From assembly GCA_900548355.1 (NCBI GenBank), contig URKR01000010.1:9143-73142 (forward strand): a stretch of DNA of 64,000 bases, in the 5' to 3' direction. The DNA is from an uncultured Oscillospiraceae bacterium. Lineage in GTDB: Bacteria > Bacillota > Clostridia > Oscillospirales > Ruminococcaceae. A program made the translations under genes and the position numbers. Below are positions 40,373 to 50,160 of the stretch, one piece after another (within the stretch, counting starts at the first letter, position 1; each line of letters opens with the position of its first letter). Below the pieces are notes generated by a model. That model saw only the letters and a program-made list of their open reading frames with translations. It was not told where the DNA came from and searched no databases.

Positions 40373-41791
40373 TTACCAGAGGTTTACGACCTCATTGTAC
40401 AAGCCCTCATAGCTCTTGGCCGAATTCGCCCAGCTGAAGTCGCATTCCATCGCGCGGCGGACAAGGATAGGCCAGCCTTCCTTGTTCCAGTAACCTTCCT
40501 TGGCACGCCAGCAGGCTTCGTAAAGTTCGTGCGCATTGTAGTTGGCGAAGGTAAAGCCATTGCCAAAACCGTCGCCCGAATCACGGATCGAGTCGCGCAG
40601 ACCGCCGGTTTCACGCACAACGGGGATGGTGCCATAGCGGCAGGAGACCATCTGGGCCAAGCCGCAAGGCTCCGAACGGGAAGGCATCAGGAAGATGTCG
40701 GCGCCGGAGTAGATCCGCTGGGCCAGCTTGGCGTTGAAGCCGATGTATACCCCTACCCGGCCGGGATGACGGGCGCAGAGTTCGTTGAAGAAATTCTCGT
40801 ACTGCGCTTCGCCCGAGCCAAGAATGACCAGTTCAATGCCCTGCTGCAGCAGGCCTTCGGCGATCGAGCGTACCAGATCCACGCCCTTATGGCCGACAAG
40901 GCGGGTCACCATGGCCATCACCGGGCTGCCGTCCTTGTTCAGGTGCATTTCGTCCTGCAAAGCAGCCTTGCAGACTGCCTTGCCATCCTGGAACGTATTG
41001 GCGTCATAGTTTTTGACGATATCCGGGTCGGTTGCGGGGTTAAAGACATCGACATCGATGCCGTTCAGAATACCGCAGAGTTTGTACTGCTTCTGGCGCA
41101 GCAGGCCGTCAAGGCCATGGCTGAACCACGGGTCAAGAATTTCACCTGCATAGGTGGGGCTGACGGTGGTGACCTTGTCGGCCGTTTCAATCGCGCCCTT
41201 CATGAAGTTGGCACAGCCGTCGTACTCGACCACATGTGCGTCCCGCTTGCCGATCCCGCAGGTATCTTCCAGAATATCCAGGCCGTACTTGCCCTGGTAG
41301 GCAATGTTATGAATGGTGAAGACGGTCTTGATCCGGTTGAACTTGTCAAGATGACGATAGTACAGGTTCAGATACACCGGGGTCAGCGCGGTCTGCCAGT
41401 CGTTGCAGTTGATGATGTCGGGTTCAAAATCGGTGTAGAACAACATTTCGAGGATTGCGCGGGAGAAGAAGGCGAAACGCTCGCCGTCATCATAGAAGCC
41501 GTACAGCCCGCTGCGCTTGAAATAATATTCGTTGTCCAGGAAATAGAAGGTAACCCCATCATGTACCGCACGGAACAGGCCGCAGTACTGGCTGCGCCAG
41601 CCGACCGGCACGCTGAAGTTGGTGACATAGGTCAGGGTATCCTTAAACTTCAGGTCATTGTAAAGCGGCATCACCACGCGGCAATCAATGCCGTCGCGGA
41701 CCAGCGCCTTGGGCAGCGCGCCGGCCACATCAGCCAGGCCGCCGGACTTGGCAAACGGGGCTGCCTCACTGGCAGCGTACAGGATTTTCAT
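40373..41791 (-). CDS. glgA: Glycogen synthase GlgA
   Basis: 472-aa GT5 ADP-glucose glycogen synthase. The N-terminal ADP-glucose site is AKSGGLADVAGALPKAL. YFLDNEYYFKRSG and TIHNIAYQGKYG are family blocks, and the GT-B C-terminal half has MVTRLVGHKGVDLV and the ExxxxxL-type SRSEPCGLAQMVSCRYGTIP. ATG 41791 has AAGGAGG. Last gene of glgB-glgC-glgD-glgA, separated from glgD by a hairpin. Confidence 0.96.
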   Translation of the reverse strand: MKILYAASEAAPFAKSGGLADVAGALPKALVRDGIDCRVVMPLYNDLKFKDTLTYVTNFSVPVGWRSQYCGLFRAVHDGVTFYFLDNEYYFKRSGLYGFYDDGERFAFFSRAILEMLFYTDFEPDIINCNDWQTALTPVYLNLYYRHLDKFNRIKTVFTIHNIAYQGKYGLDILEDTCGIGKRDAHVVEYDGCANFMKGAIETADKVTTVSPTYAGEILDPWFSHGLDGLLRQKQYKLCGILNGIDVDVFNPATDPDIVKNYDANTFQDGKAVCKAALQDEMHLNKDGSPVMAMVTRLVGHKGVDLVRSIAEGLLQQGIELVILGSGEAQYENFFNELCARHPGRVGVYIGFNAKLAQRIYSGADIFLMPSRSEPCGLAQMVSCRYGTIPVVRETGGLRDSIRDSGDGFGNGFTFANYNAHELYEACWRAKEGYWNKEGWPILVRRAMECDFSWANSAKSYEGLYNEVVNLW

Positions 41792-41837
41792 CAGTTCTAT
41801 CCTCCTTAGGGGTATGGCAGAGCCAAATAGAGATACA

Positions 41838-41864
41838 AGAAAGGGCGGGAGACTCCCCCGCCCT
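41838..41864 (-). terminator. Hairpin between glgD and glgA
   Basis: 8-bp G/C stem (41857-41864 with 41842-41849) followed on the minus strand by TTCTTGTAT; a weak, probably leaky terminator or attenuator. Confidence 0.45.
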
Positions 41865-41913
41865 CTCAATCAGGCAGCCACCGGGGAGATGTGGCAGCCG
41901 CCTTTTTGAGCGA

Positions 41914-43041
41914 TCATACCGTGTGGTTCTTCGCCACAAACACCGGGAACGAATCGGTGCCGCAGAGCTGTTTGCCGGTTGTGATGTGGACGTTCTTATC
42001 CGTCACCACATATTCAACCGAGCAGTTTTCCTCCACAATGGTATCCTGCATGAGCACGCTGTTGCGCACAACGGCGCCCTTCTTGACGGTGCAGCCGCGG
42101 AACAGCACACTGTTTTCGACAACGCCTTCAATGACACAGCCATCGGCCACCAGGCAATTCTTGACCTTGCTGCCTTCCAGGTAGCGGGTCGGGTTGTCGT
42201 CACGGATTTTGGTGTAGATCGGGTTGGCCGCATCAAAGAGCTGCTCCACATGACCGGGCTGCAGCAGCCGCATGTTCTCGTCGAAATAGCTCTTCATATC
42301 GGCAATGCGGGCCGCATAACCGGTGTACTCATACGCCTGAACATTGAGCAGGCTGAGGTTGCGGGCCAGGATATCGCGCTCGAAATACACGAGCCCGCGC
42401 ACCGCTGCATCCCGCACAAGCTGGATCAGGCTTTCGCGCTCGATGATATAGAGGTTCATCGAAAGGTTCTGCACGCCGGGACGGTAATCGTTCGAAAGCA
42501 GCTCGGTCACACGGCCGCTGGCATCAATGCGGATCGTATAGTTGTCATTGCGGGCGCCATCGGGGATTTCAGCGCGGTTGTACACCATTGTGACATCGGC
42601 TCCGCTTTCGATGTGGCGGGCGATGAGCTTGTTGAAGTTGAAGTTCATCGCAATGTGCGAGTCAGACAGGATGACATACCGCTCCTTCTGGGCCATCAGC
42701 CAGGAAAGCACACTGGCCAGCGCATCCACACGGCCGGAATACAGCTTGACGCTGCGCTCGGCAAAAGGCGGGATGATGTTCAGGCCGCCGCGCTTGCGGG
42801 TAAGGTCCCATTCACGGCCGGAGCCAAGGTGATCCATCAGGGAATGGTAGTTTTTGCGCACGATGATCGAAACATTGTCCACACCGGAATTGGCCATGTT
42901 GGACAGCACAAAGTCGATCATGCGGTAACGGCCCGCAAACGGGATGGAGGCCATTGTGCGCTCCGCCACCAGTTCGGGGACAAGGTTATCATAGGAGTTT
43001 GCAAAAATCACGCCGAGAGCGTTCGCGTTGCTGCTTACCAT
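41914..43041 (-). CDS. glgD: GlgD, second ADP-glucose pyrophosphorylase subunit
   Basis: 375-aa homolog of GlgC found with it in Firmicutes, thought to modulate activity. It keeps the nucleotidyltransferase fold ([20 protein letters not shown]) but lacks the glycine-rich GGxGxRL start of GlgC; it reads [17 protein letters not shown]. The C-terminal left-handed beta-helix has [20 protein letters not shown]. It overlaps glgC by 7 bp. Direct catalysis is doubtful. Confidence 0.95.
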   Translation of the reverse strand: MVSSNANALGVIFANSYDNLVPELVAERTMASIPFAGRYRMIDFVLSNMANSGVDNVSIIVRKNYHSLMDHLGSGREWDLTRKRGGLNIIPPFAERSVKLYSGRVDALASVLSWLMAQKERYVILSDSHIAMNFNFNKLIARHIESGADVTMVYNRAEIPDGARNDNYTIRIDASGRVTELLSNDYRPGVQNLSMNLYIIERESLIQLVRDAAVRGLVYFERDILARNLSLLNVQAYEYTGYAARIADMKSYFDENMRLLQPGHVEQLFDAANPIYTKIRDDNPTRYLEGSKVKNCLVADGCVIEGVVENSVLFRGCTVKKGAVVRNSVLMQDTIVEENCSVEYVVTDKNVHITTGKQLCGTDSFPVFVAKNHTV

Positions 43042-44258
43042 TGTTCCTCACCATCCTTTACATCGTTGGATACCATCGCTTTGGGGCCGACCACAGCGCC
43101 TTTGCCGACCTTGACGCCGGAGCCGAGGGTGGCGACCTCGCCGGGTTCGGCAATGTTCAGGCCGTCTTCCGGCATCTTGCCGACGGTGGCGCCCTCTTCA
43201 ATCTGGCAGTTTTCGGCCACAATGCAGTGGCTGACGGTGGCGCCGGCCTTGATAACGGTGCCGCCCATGACAACGGCCGCCTCCACCGTGGCGCCCTTTT
43301 CGACAACGACACCCGGGAAGAGGATGGAGTTTTTGACAGTGCCGTTGATCTTGCAGCCTTCGGTCACCATCGAGTTGATGATATCCGCGTCGGCGCCGAT
43401 CTGCTGGCAGGGCTGGCCGGAGTTGCGGGAGTAGATCTTCCAGTTTTCATCAAACAGGTTGATGCCGGAGTGCGAGGGGTCCAGCACCTCCATGTTGGCC
43501 TGCCACAGCGAGGTGATGGTGCCGACATCCTTCCAGTACCCGTTGAAACGATAGGCATACATGCGGCGGTTATCCTTGAGCAGGGCGGGGATGACGTTCT
43601 TGCCAAAGTCGTTTTCAGAGTTGGGGTCGGCTTCATCCGCGATCAGGTACGCTTTCAGCACATCCCAGTTGAAGATATAGATGCCCATCGAAGCAAGGTT
43701 CGATTTCGGGTCTTTGGGTTTTTCCTGGAATTCGTTGATGCGGTCGTCGTTGTCGGTGACCATCAGGCCGAAACGGGACGCTTCGCTCCATGGCACTTCC
43801 ATAACGGCAACGCTGAACTCCGCGTTCTTTTCCTTGTGGAAGCGCAGGAAGTCACTGTAATCCTGCTTGCAGATCTGGTCGCCGGACAGGATGATGACAT
43901 ACTGCGGGTCATAGCGGTCGATGAAGGAAATATTCTGGTAGATGGCGTTGGCCGTGCCTTTGTACCAGTCCGAGCCGGAAGCCTGCTGGTAGGGCGGCAG
44001 CACATGGACGCCGCCGTGCAGGCGGTCAAGGTCCCAGGGCTGGCCATTGCCGATGTACTCGTTCAAAACAAGCGGCTGGTACTGGGTCAGGATGCCGACT
44101 GTGTCAATATCCGAATTGACACAGTTGGACAGCGGAAAATCGATGATGCGATACTTTCCGCCGAACGGCACCGCCGGCTTTGCCAGCTTCTGGGTCAGCG
44201 CATACAAGCGCGACCCCTGCCCGCCGGCCAGGATCATTGCGATCATTTCTTTTGCCAT
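43035..44258 (-). CDS. glgC: GlgC, glucose-1-phosphate adenylyltransferase
   Basis: 407-aa ADP-glucose pyrophosphorylase, the regulated step of glycogen synthesis. The nucleotide loop is [68 protein letters not shown] and [20 protein letters not shown] follow. A left-handed beta-helix makes up the C-terminus. It lies 71 bp after glgB. Confidence 0.96.
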   Translation of the reverse strand: MAKEMIAMILAGGQGSRLYALTQKLAKPAVPFGGKYRIIDFPLSNCVNSDIDTVGILTQYQPLVLNEYIGNGQPWDLDRLHGGVHVLPPYQQASGSDWYKGTANAIYQNISFIDRYDPQYVIILSGDQICKQDYSDFLRFHKEKNAEFSVAVMEVPWSEASRFGLMVTDNDDRINEFQEKPKDPKSNLASMGIYIFNWDVLKAYLIADEADPNSENDFGKNVIPALLKDNRRMYAYRFNGYWKDVGTITSLWQANMEVLDPSHSGINLFDENWKIYSRNSGQPCQQIGADADIINSMVTEGCKINGTVKNSILFPGVVVEKGATVEAAVVMGGTVIKAGATVSHCIVAENCQIEEGATVGKMPEDGLNIAEPGEVATLGSGVKVGKGAVVGPKAMVSNDVKDGEEQW

Positions 44259-44329
44259 AATAGTTCTCCCCTTGCAAAATCATTTTCGTGGGTGAATATT
44301 TCCTGCCATCTGCACAAAGCGGCACTGCC

Positions 44330-46366
44330 TTATTCGGCCGCGTTCTCAGACGGTTGGGACTTGGGTTTGCGCGCGCGGGCGCCCTGGGCGGTTTTCTGCG
44401 CAGCGGAGCGAGCGGGCTTTTTGGCTGTCGCCGGCTTGGTTGTACGCTTGCGGGGGGCCGGCACACTGAAATACAGCGTGGACAGCGGAGGCAGCGTCAG
44501 GCTGACATGCTGGTCAAAGCCGTGCATCGCGCCTTTCTTGCTGCGCACAGTGCCGTTTGTCACACCGCCGCCGCCATACTGGGCATCGTCGGAGTTGAGC
44601 AGTTCTTTGTAACTGCCGGATGTGGGCACGCCCATCTGATACCCTTCGCGCAGAACGGGGTTGAAGTTGCAGACAACCATAATCATCTTGCCCTTCTTGT
44701 CCCGCCGCAGGAAGGCGATCACGCTCTGCTGGTTATCGTCCGGCACAATCCACTGGAAGCCTTCCCAGCTGTAGTCTACCTCCCACATGGCAGGGTTTTC
44801 GAGGTAGAACCGGTTGAGCGCCTTGACATAGGACTGCAGCTGGTGGTGCTTGTCATAGCCAAGCAGCATCCAGTCGAGCGGCTTTTTCTCATCCCATTCA
44901 ATGAACTGGCCGAATTCCTGCCCCATAAAGAGCAGTTTCTTGCCCGGGTGGGCCAGCATATAGCCATAGAAGGTGCGCAGGTTGGCGAACTTTTGGTCAT
45001 AGTCGCCGGGCATCTTGTTAATCAGGCTGCATTTGCCGTGCACCACTTCATCGTGGCTGATCGGCAGCACAAAGTTTTCGCTGAAGGCATAGAAGAAGCT
45101 GAAGGTCACCTTGCCGTGGTTGCCGGCGCGGAACAGCGGGTCTGTCTTCATGTAGCTGAGCATATCGTTCATCCAGCCCATGTTCCACTTGAAGTTGAAG
45201 CCCAGGCCCCCGTCTTCCGCCGGCTTTGTCACAAGCGGCCAGGCGGTGGATTCTTCGGCAATCATCATCTTGTAGGGATAGCGTCCAAGCACCGTTGAGT
45301 TGCACTTCTGCAGGAAAGCGATGGCTTCCAGGTTTTCCTTGCCGCCGTTTTTGTTGGCTTCCCACTCGCCGTCACGGCGGTTGTAATCAAGGTAAAGCAT
45401 GCTTGCAACCGCGTCCACCCGCAGGCCGTCAACATGGTACTGCTCTACCCAGTACAGCGCGCTCGAAATCAGGAAGCTCTGCACTTCAGGCATGCCGTAA
45501 TTGAAGACCATGGTCCCCCACTCTTTGTGTTCACCGCGGCGGGGGTTGGGGTCCTCATAGCAGGGCGCACCGTCAAACATGTACAAACCATAGCCGTCCT
45601 TCGGGAAGTGGGCGGGCACCCAGTCCAGAATCACGCCGATGCCGGCGCGGTGGAGCTTGTCCACAAAGGCCATAAAGTCATGCGGGGTACCGTAGCGGCT
45701 GGTCGGGGCGAAATACCCGGTAACCTGATACCCCCAGGAGCCGTCGAACGGATATTCGGTGATGGGCAGCAATTCCACATGGGTATAGCCCATTTCCTGA
45801 ATATAGGGGATCAGTTCATCGGCCAGTTCGGAATAGTTATAGGGTACGCCGTCGGCCTTCATCTTCCAGCTGCCGGCGTGCAATTCATAGATGAGCATCG
45901 GCCCATTGATAACGTCCCGCTTTTTCTGGGCTTCCTCCCAAGCGGCATCGCCCCAGGCATAGCCCGAAATATCATAGACCTTGCTGCCGTTGGACGGGCG
46001 GGTCTCTGCATGGAAGGCATACGGGTCAGCCTTATAAACCTGCTCCCCCGCGGGGGTGGTCACGCAGAACTTATAGACATCGTACTGCTTCATGCCGGGG
46101 ACAAACGCTTCCCAAACGGCATCGTCAACTTTCTGCATCGGGTTTTGGCCGGGCGTCCAGTTGTTAAAATCGCCCACCACCGAAACAGCCTGGGCGTGTG
46201 GGGCCCACACGCGGAAGACAACCCCGGCCTGGCCTTCCTGCTCGCACAGATGCGCGCCGAAATAACGGTAGGCCTCCATGTTGTTGCCTTGCTTGAACAG
46301 GTAGATCGGCAGATCGGAAGGTTTGGGTTCCGGTGTTGCCTGCATTGCCTGTGGATTCTCTTTCAC
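44330..46366 (-). CDS. glgB: Glycogen branching enzyme GlgB with cationic tail
   Basis: 678-aa GH13 branching enzyme. A CBM48 domain ([20 protein letters not shown]) precedes the GH13 barrel: [38 protein letters not shown] (nucleophile Asp), [14 protein letters not shown] (acid/base Glu) and [12 protein letters not shown]. After the C-terminal beta-domain comes a 46-residue tail (633-678) rich in Lys, Arg, Ala and Pro, which the family lacks. Start is GTG 46366 with GGGGAG at 7 bases; an ATG seven codons later is an alternative. First gene of the operon. Confidence 0.95.
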   Translation of the reverse strand: MKENPQAMQATPEPKPSDLPIYLFKQGNNMEAYRYFGAHLCEQEGQAGVVFRVWAPHAQAVSVVGDFNNWTPGQNPMQKVDDAVWEAFVPGMKQYDVYKFCVTTPAGEQVYKADPYAFHAETRPSNGSKVYDISGYAWGDAAWEEAQKKRDVINGPMLIYELHAGSWKMKADGVPYNYSELADELIPYIQEMGYTHVELLPITEYPFDGSWGYQVTGYFAPTSRYGTPHDFMAFVDKLHRAGIGVILDWVPAHFPKDGYGLYMFDGAPCYEDPNPRRGEHKEWGTMVFNYGMPEVQSFLISSALYWVEQYHVDGLRVDAVASMLYLDYNRRDGEWEANKNGGKENLEAIAFLQKCNSTVLGRYPYKMMIAEESTAWPLVTKPAEDGGLGFNFKWNMGWMNDMLSYMKTDPLFRAGNHGKVTFSFFYAFSENFVLPISHDEVVHGKCSLINKMPGDYDQKFANLRTFYGYMLAHPGKKLLFMGQEFGQFIEWDEKKPLDWMLLGYDKHHQLQSYVKALNRFYLENPAMWEVDYSWEGFQWIVPDDNQQSVIAFLRRDKKGKMIMVVCNFNPVLREGYQMGVPTSGSYKELLNSDDAQYGGGGVTNGTVRSKKGAMHGFDQHVSLTLPPLSTLYFSVPAPRKRTTKPATAKKPARSAAQKTAQGARARKPKSQPSENAAE

Positions 46367-46455
46367 TGATGATCTCCCCTTACGAAACCATGATTTTGCC
46401 GGGCGGCGAAGAACGCCATAACCAAAGCTCCGGAATCAGTTTCCAGTATAATTCT

Positions 46456-46484
46456 ATATTACCCGTTTCCGTTTGGAATTGCAA
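46456..46484 (-). promoter_or_regulatory. Promoter of the glg operon
   Basis: Minus strand TTGCAA (46484-46479), 17-bp spacer, TAATAT (46461-46456), 90 bp ahead of glgB. Confidence 0.65.
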
Positions 46485-46581
46485 GGCCTTTTCTGTAATA
46501 AAGCGCTAAAATTTTCGCAGACCGGTGTGTCGATTTGTGCAACATTGTCAGTTTTTGCATTCATCTCTTGGCAACAAGCAC

Positions 46582-46634
46582 GAAAAAGGCGCTTATAACG
46601 TACTTTTTGAAAAGCTGTACGTTATAAGCGCCTT
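46582..46634 (-). terminator. Terminator after the first SGNH hydrolase gene
   Basis: Perfect 18-bp stem (46617-46634 with 46586-46603) with a 13-nt loop, followed on the minus strand by a run of T. It begins 6 bp after the stop codon. Confidence 0.9.
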
Positions 46635-46639
46635 CGGTG

Positions 46640-47668
46640 TTACGAACCCAGAATATACAAGGGGTCCGCCCCTTCATACTTGTTGCGGCGGTCCCAGGCT
46701 GTGTGGGTGGAAAGATATTCCACCCATACGCCATACCCGGTGGGGTTGAAATGGATGCCGTCCGCGGCTGAATACGCATCAATCTGGTCGCCGGCCGGGG
46801 TGCACAGGGCTTCCTGAATGTTCAGGAAATAGCAGCCGGTGCGCAGCGCAAGATTCGCGAGCATGTTGTTAACTGTCTGAATACGCGCGTTATCAAGGCC
46901 GGGGGTCTGTTCCACCACCGTTTCCTGCACGCCGGGGATCGACTGCATATAAATGGGCACGCCGGGCAGTTTTTCCTGCAGGATGCGGATCATCTGCTCA
47001 TAATAAGCAAGGAAGGATTCCTCATTGCCCTGCACCGTCAGGGTATTGGTGCCGAACAAAACATAGAGGAAGTCCGGCTGGGTTGCGACGACAGCATCAA
47101 GGGCCGCCTCCTCCACGCCGCGGACCTCATCGCGCACAACGGTGTTGTTGACAATGATCTGCGGCCCGGTGCTGCGGTAGCCGCGCACATGGGCGTTGGG
47201 CAGGCCGGTGTCATAAATGGCCAGGCCTTCGGTAATGCTGTCCCCCAGGAAGGTCACGGTGTTGAAATGTTCACGGCTGACCCGCCCAAGCGCCGGCAGC
47301 CCCACCATCCGTGCATCGGTTCCTGTATACTCAAAGTCAATGGTCTGTTCCACCGCATCGCTGTGGTCCCAGGCTGATGCTTCAATCGCCGGCAGCAGCC
47401 GCTGCGGCGTGAAGGGTGCGGCGTTTTCCGCCGTAGCGGTTTCCGCGGAAGCCGCGGCATGCTCTGCCGTAGCCGGGCTGGATTCCGGCGCAGGGGAAGG
47501 CGTTGCAGCCGGGGCCGCAACGGGTTCTTCGGGCGCCTGGTCCGACCGGAAATACAGGTAACCGGCTGCTGCGCAGAGCAGCACCACAACCGCCAGCAGC
47601 GCTACAACGGCGCGCCGGCGGCGCTTTTGATTTTCCACTTTGCGGCGATAGTAATAATAATCCGCCAT
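46640..47668 (-). CDS. Membrane-anchored SGNH/GDSL hydrolase 1
   Basis: 342-aa protein with a short basic cytoplasmic tail (MADYYYYRRK, then RRRR), one membrane helix (about 20-40) and an Ala/Pro/Glu/Thr linker (45-85). An SGNH esterase domain follows: block I FLGDSITEG with Ser144, block III FGTNTL and the catalytic Asp-x-x-His in DGIHFNPTGY. Likely an extracytoplasmic esterase, for example on acetylated wall polymers, but the substrate is unknown. A similar protein is encoded at 51733-53136. Confidence 0.87.
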   Translation of the reverse strand: MADYYYYRRKVENQKRRRRAVVALLAVVVLLCAAAGYLYFRSDQAPEEPVAAPAATPSPAPESSPATAEHAAASAETATAENAAPFTPQRLLPAIEASAWDHSDAVEQTIDFEYTGTDARMVGLPALGRVSREHFNTVTFLGDSITEGLAIYDTGLPNAHVRGYRSTGPQIIVNNTVVRDEVRGVEEAALDAVVATQPDFLYVLFGTNTLTVQGNEESFLAYYEQMIRILQEKLPGVPIYMQSIPGVQETVVEQTPGLDNARIQTVNNMLANLALRTGCYFLNIQEALCTPAGDQIDAYSAADGIHFNPTGYGVWVEYLSTHTAWDRRNKYEGADPLYILGS

Positions 47669-47728
47669 GACTGGGTCTCCTAACGCGATGGTTCACAGGC
47701 CGTTTGCAGCCCATGATAGATTGGTTCC

Positions 47729-47758
47729 ATTATACCGCGTTTGGCCTTGCGCTGGCAA
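47729..47758 (-). promoter_or_regulatory. Promoter of SGNH hydrolase 1
   Basis: Minus strand TTGCCA (47758-47753), 18-bp spacer, TATAAT (47734-47729). Confidence 0.7.
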
Positions 47759-47810
47759 GAGGGCCCGACGGGTTTTACAAAACTCGACTTTCTTCGCTGC
47801 GGGCGCGTTC

Positions 47811-47839
47811 TTGACGCAGGCGGCGGCAGAACGTATAAT
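47811..47839 (+). promoter_or_regulatory. Promoter of degV
   Basis: TTGACG (47811-47816), 17-bp spacer, TATAAT (47834-47839); near consensus. Confidence 0.85.
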
Positions 47840-47884
47840 GAAAAGAAAGACGGGTGTACAACACCCCGCAAGGAGATTATTTCT

Positions 47885-48724
47885 ATGGCCTGGATGATCG
47901 TATCCGATTCTTCATGTGATATCAGGGAACTGACGCCGCTGGCGCCGGGCGTGCAGTTTGCGTTGGTTCCGTTCAAAATCCGTATCGGGCAGCGCGAATA
48001 TGTGGACCTGCCCACCCTGAACGTGCCGCAGATGATGCAGGCAATGACCGATTACAACGGCGCTTCGACCTCCGCCTGCCCGAGCCCGGAAGAATGGGCG
48101 GCCTGCTTTTTGCAGGCTGACCAGATCCTGGCGATTACGATCAGCAGCAATCTTTCGGGCAGTTACAACGCCGCGGTTGCGGCCCGCCAGATGGTGCTGG
48201 AGGAACACCCGGACAAACAGATCTTTATCCTGGATACTCTGAGTTGTTCCGGCGCACTGGCCGGGGCAGCCGCCCTGGCCAACCAAAAAATAGCCGCCGG
48301 GGCCGGTTTTGAGGAAGTCTGTGATGCTGTAATCGCCTATGCCGAGGCCGGTCATATCCTGTTTTCGCTGGCAAGTTTTGAGAACCTGGCCAAAAACGGG
48401 CGGGTTTCCAAGGTGGTCGGCTTTATTGCCGGCGCACTGAACATGCGGGTGTTGGGCCGGCGCACGCCGGACGGCAAAATCGATTTCTTTTTCAAAACCC
48501 GCGGCGAATCCCGGGTTCTGGCACGCATTCTGGAACAGATGGACCGCGACGGCTTCGATGGTTCGCGCAGCGTGATGGTCAGCCATTGCCACAATGAAAA
48601 GGCCGCCCAGCTGCTCTGTCATGGCATCCAGGCCAAATGGCCCGACACAACGGTCGAGATTGTGCCCTGCAGCGGGCTGTGCAGCTTTTATGCGCAGGAC
48701 CAGGGGCTGATTGTAACCTACTAA
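47885..48724 (+). CDS. DegV-family fatty-acid-binding protein
   Basis: 279-aa DegV (FakB-like) protein. Family members bind a fatty acid for phosphorylation by FakA. Visible blocks are MIVSDSSCDI at the N-terminus, TSACPSPEEW, the lipid-pocket ITISSNLSGSYNAAVAARQM, and FENLAKNGRVSKVVGFIAGA with the conserved Lys-Asn-Gly-Arg. ATG 47885 has AAGGAGATT upstream. No fakA is nearby. Confidence 0.93.
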   Translation: MAWMIVSDSSCDIRELTPLAPGVQFALVPFKIRIGQREYVDLPTLNVPQMMQAMTDYNGASTSACPSPEEWAACFLQADQILAITISSNLSGSYNAAVAARQMVLEEHPDKQIFILDTLSCSGALAGAAALANQKIAAGAGFEEVCDAVIAYAEAGHILFSLASFENLAKNGRVSKVVGFIAGALNMRVLGRRTPDGKIDFFFKTRGESRVLARILEQMDRDGFDGSRSVMVSHCHNEKAAQLLCHGIQAKWPDTTVEIVPCSGLCSFYAQDQGLIVTY

Positions 48725-48725
48725 G

Positions 48726-48842
48726 GTGGGAACCGCCCCAAGTGCAGGTTCGGCGGGCTTCACCGCATATATAAAGCGCACTGTTGAACAATCCCCCGAC
48801 GGTACAAGCATCCTGGTCGATTATTACGCCAAAGATTTGTAA
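48726..48842 (+). CDS. Possible 38-aa small protein after degV
   Basis: A GTG-started frame one base after the degV stop encodes 38 residues, ending TVEQSPDGTSILVDYYAKDL. The second half looks like natural protein (mixed charged and hydrophobic residues), but there is no clear ribosome site. It could be a translationally coupled small protein, a remnant of a longer gene, or chance. Confidence 0.25.
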   Translation: MGTAPSAGSAGFTAYIKRTVEQSPDGTSILVDYYAKDL

Positions 48843-48845
48843 GCC

Positions 48846-48893
48846 ATACGCAAACGGGGGCGCGGATACCGCGCCCCCGTTTGCGTATATTTT
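48846..48893 (+). terminator. Terminator after degV
   Basis: Perfect 20-bp stem (48846-48865 with 48869-48888), 3-nt loop, followed by ATTTT. It faces the convergent vanZ-like gene and may serve both. Confidence 0.88.
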
Positions 48894-48902
48894 GCCAAAA
48901 TT

Positions 48903-49310
48903 TCACAGCAAATGCCCGGCGATCACAGCATACGCAGCGAAGCCAAGCAGGCATCCGGCCAGGTTCAGCCCGACATCCGGCCAGGCAAAGTGCCGGCCAG
49001 GCACAAGCGGCTTGGTGGCCTCATCCCCCCAGGCCCAGACCAGCGGCAGCGCCAGCCATACCGGCGCCAGCCCGCCCACCCGGCAGGTAGCCGCCACCAG
49101 CACCGCCCACACCGCAAACAGACCCGGATGGGCCAGCCGGCGCAGCGCAGCGTTTCGGCGCTGCAGGGTCTGTTCATCTTCCCCTTTCGCGCTGAAGATC
49201 TGTGCCCAGAACATGCTGGTGCGGCGGGTATGGTCGCCGTCCTGGTGGCTGAGCCAGGTCATCAGGATAAACCAGGCCAGCGCAGCGGCCAGCAGCAGAC
49301 AAAAAAGCAC
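48903..49310 (-). CDS. VanZ-like membrane protein
   Basis: 135-aa membrane protein with about four helices and VanZ features: WLSHQDGDHTRRTSMFWAQ, the acidic WGDEATKPLVPGRHFAWPDV between helices, and GLNLAGCLLGFAAYAVI at the end. VanZ confers low-level teicoplanin resistance in some organisms, but most VanZ-like proteins have no known role. It follows the flavin-fold gene by 15 bp in one operon. Confidence 0.82.
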   Translation of the reverse strand: MLFCLLLAAALAWFILMTWLSHQDGDHTRRTSMFWAQIFSAKGEDEQTLQRRNAALRRLAHPGLFAVWAVLVAATCRVGGLAPVWLALPLVWAWGDEATKPLVPGRHFAWPDVGLNLAGCLLGFAAYAVIAGHLL

Positions 49311-49325
49311 CGGTTCCTCCTTTCC

Positions 49326-49820
49326 TCAGCGCTGCAAACCGGCAGCCAGTTCCCTGGCCTGCTTGCCGGTCAGGCAGTCCACACGCATTTCCAACATACA
49401 CAGCGGCGCCCAGTAACGTGTGATCTCTGCTTCGGTATCGGCCGGTTCGGCTTCCGGCGCATATTTGCGGGCCAAGGTTTCAATGGCCGCGCGCTTTTCG
49501 GCTTCATCGGTCAATTCACGCACGGTTCCAAAGGCGATGACACTGCGGAAATAGCTCGTATATTCCTGCGGGACAACCCGGTCTTCATCCACCACGCAGA
49601 AAGATGCCTTGGGGCAGCGGCGCAGCGCGTCCAGCTTGTGCCCCTCCCTGGCGCAATGGAAGTAGAGCTTGCCGTCGGCATAGACAAAGTTCAGCGGTAC
49701 TGCATACGGGTACCCTTCCGCCCCGGCAACGGCAAGCACGCCCGCGCTGGCGCGCTGCAAAATTTCTTCCGATTCCCGGGCCGAAAGAGCCTGGCGGCTG
49801 CGGCGCATGGCTGGAAACAT
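49326..49820 (-). CDS. PNPOx-like flavin-binding-fold protein (Nim-like)
   Basis: 164-aa split-barrel protein of the pyridoxamine-5-phosphate-oxidase-like family, nearest in look to NimA-type proteins. Blocks are ILQRASAGVLAVAGAEGYPY, PLNFVYADGKLYFHCAREGH, RCPKASFCVVDED and YFRSVIAFGTVREL. The start has AGGGGG at 7-8 bases. NimA relatives can reduce nitroimidazoles; here only flavin binding is a reasonable guess. Confidence 0.85.
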   Translation of the reverse strand: MFPAMRRSRQALSARESEEILQRASAGVLAVAGAEGYPYAVPLNFVYADGKLYFHCAREGHKLDALRRCPKASFCVVDEDRVVPQEYTSYFRSVIAFGTVRELTDEAEKRAAIETLARKYAPEAEPADTEAEITRYWAPLCMLEMRVDCLTGKQARELAAGLQR

Positions 49821-50032
49821 AGAAAAACCCCCTGTCCGGTTTCACCCTCCCGGCTTTGCCGCCGGCGGCGTGCTGTCTCTTGGATGGATCTTCAAAACGG
49901 CGCTGCCCCCTGCCCAAAGCAGCGTACGCCGCGCCACGAAACCTTGGGAGCAGACCTGCCCGCGGTTTCGTTCCTTGCGTCCGCACCTTTGGGGCACAGT
50001 TTTGAGCATGTTGTCTTGATCCGGTGATTTTT

Positions 50033-50062
50033 AGCATACCAAACCCGCGCCGCAAAAGTCAA
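50033..50062 (-). promoter_or_regulatory. Promoter of the flavin-fold/vanZ operon
   Basis: Minus strand TTGACT (50062-50057), 18-bp spacer, TATGCT (50038-50033). Confidence 0.65.
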
Positions 50063-50079
50063 GGCTTTTACGGCGCGGG
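50044..50079. repeat. 15-bp inverted repeat over the promoter
   Basis: Arms 50044-50058 and 50065-50079 pair with one mismatch. The repeat covers the -35 and spacer, so it is either an operator or a second terminator for the cupin gene. Confidence 0.6.
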
Positions 50080-50121
50080 CCCTTTCAATGCGGTCTAGAA
50101 ATCTGACACACCGCCTAAAGG

Positions 50122-50160
50122 AACAGCCGCGCACGGCAATTGCCTTACGCGGCTGTTTTC
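50122..50160 (-). terminator. Hairpin after the cupin gene
   Basis: 10-bp outer stem (50122-50131 with 50148-50157) plus an inner 5-bp stem; T-rich on both sides (TTCCTTT on minus, TTTTC on plus). It directly follows the cupin stop. Confidence 0.5.

Larger units (their letters stand above)
49821..50160. other. 340-bp gap between the cupin and flavin-fold genes
   Basis: No convincing gene. It holds the minus-strand promoter of the flavin-fold gene (50033-50062), an inverted repeat over that promoter (50044-50079) and a hairpin after the cupin gene (50122-50160). About 200 bases between the promoter and the start (49821-50032) form a long G/C-rich leader with no recognised riboswitch. Confidence 0.6.
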
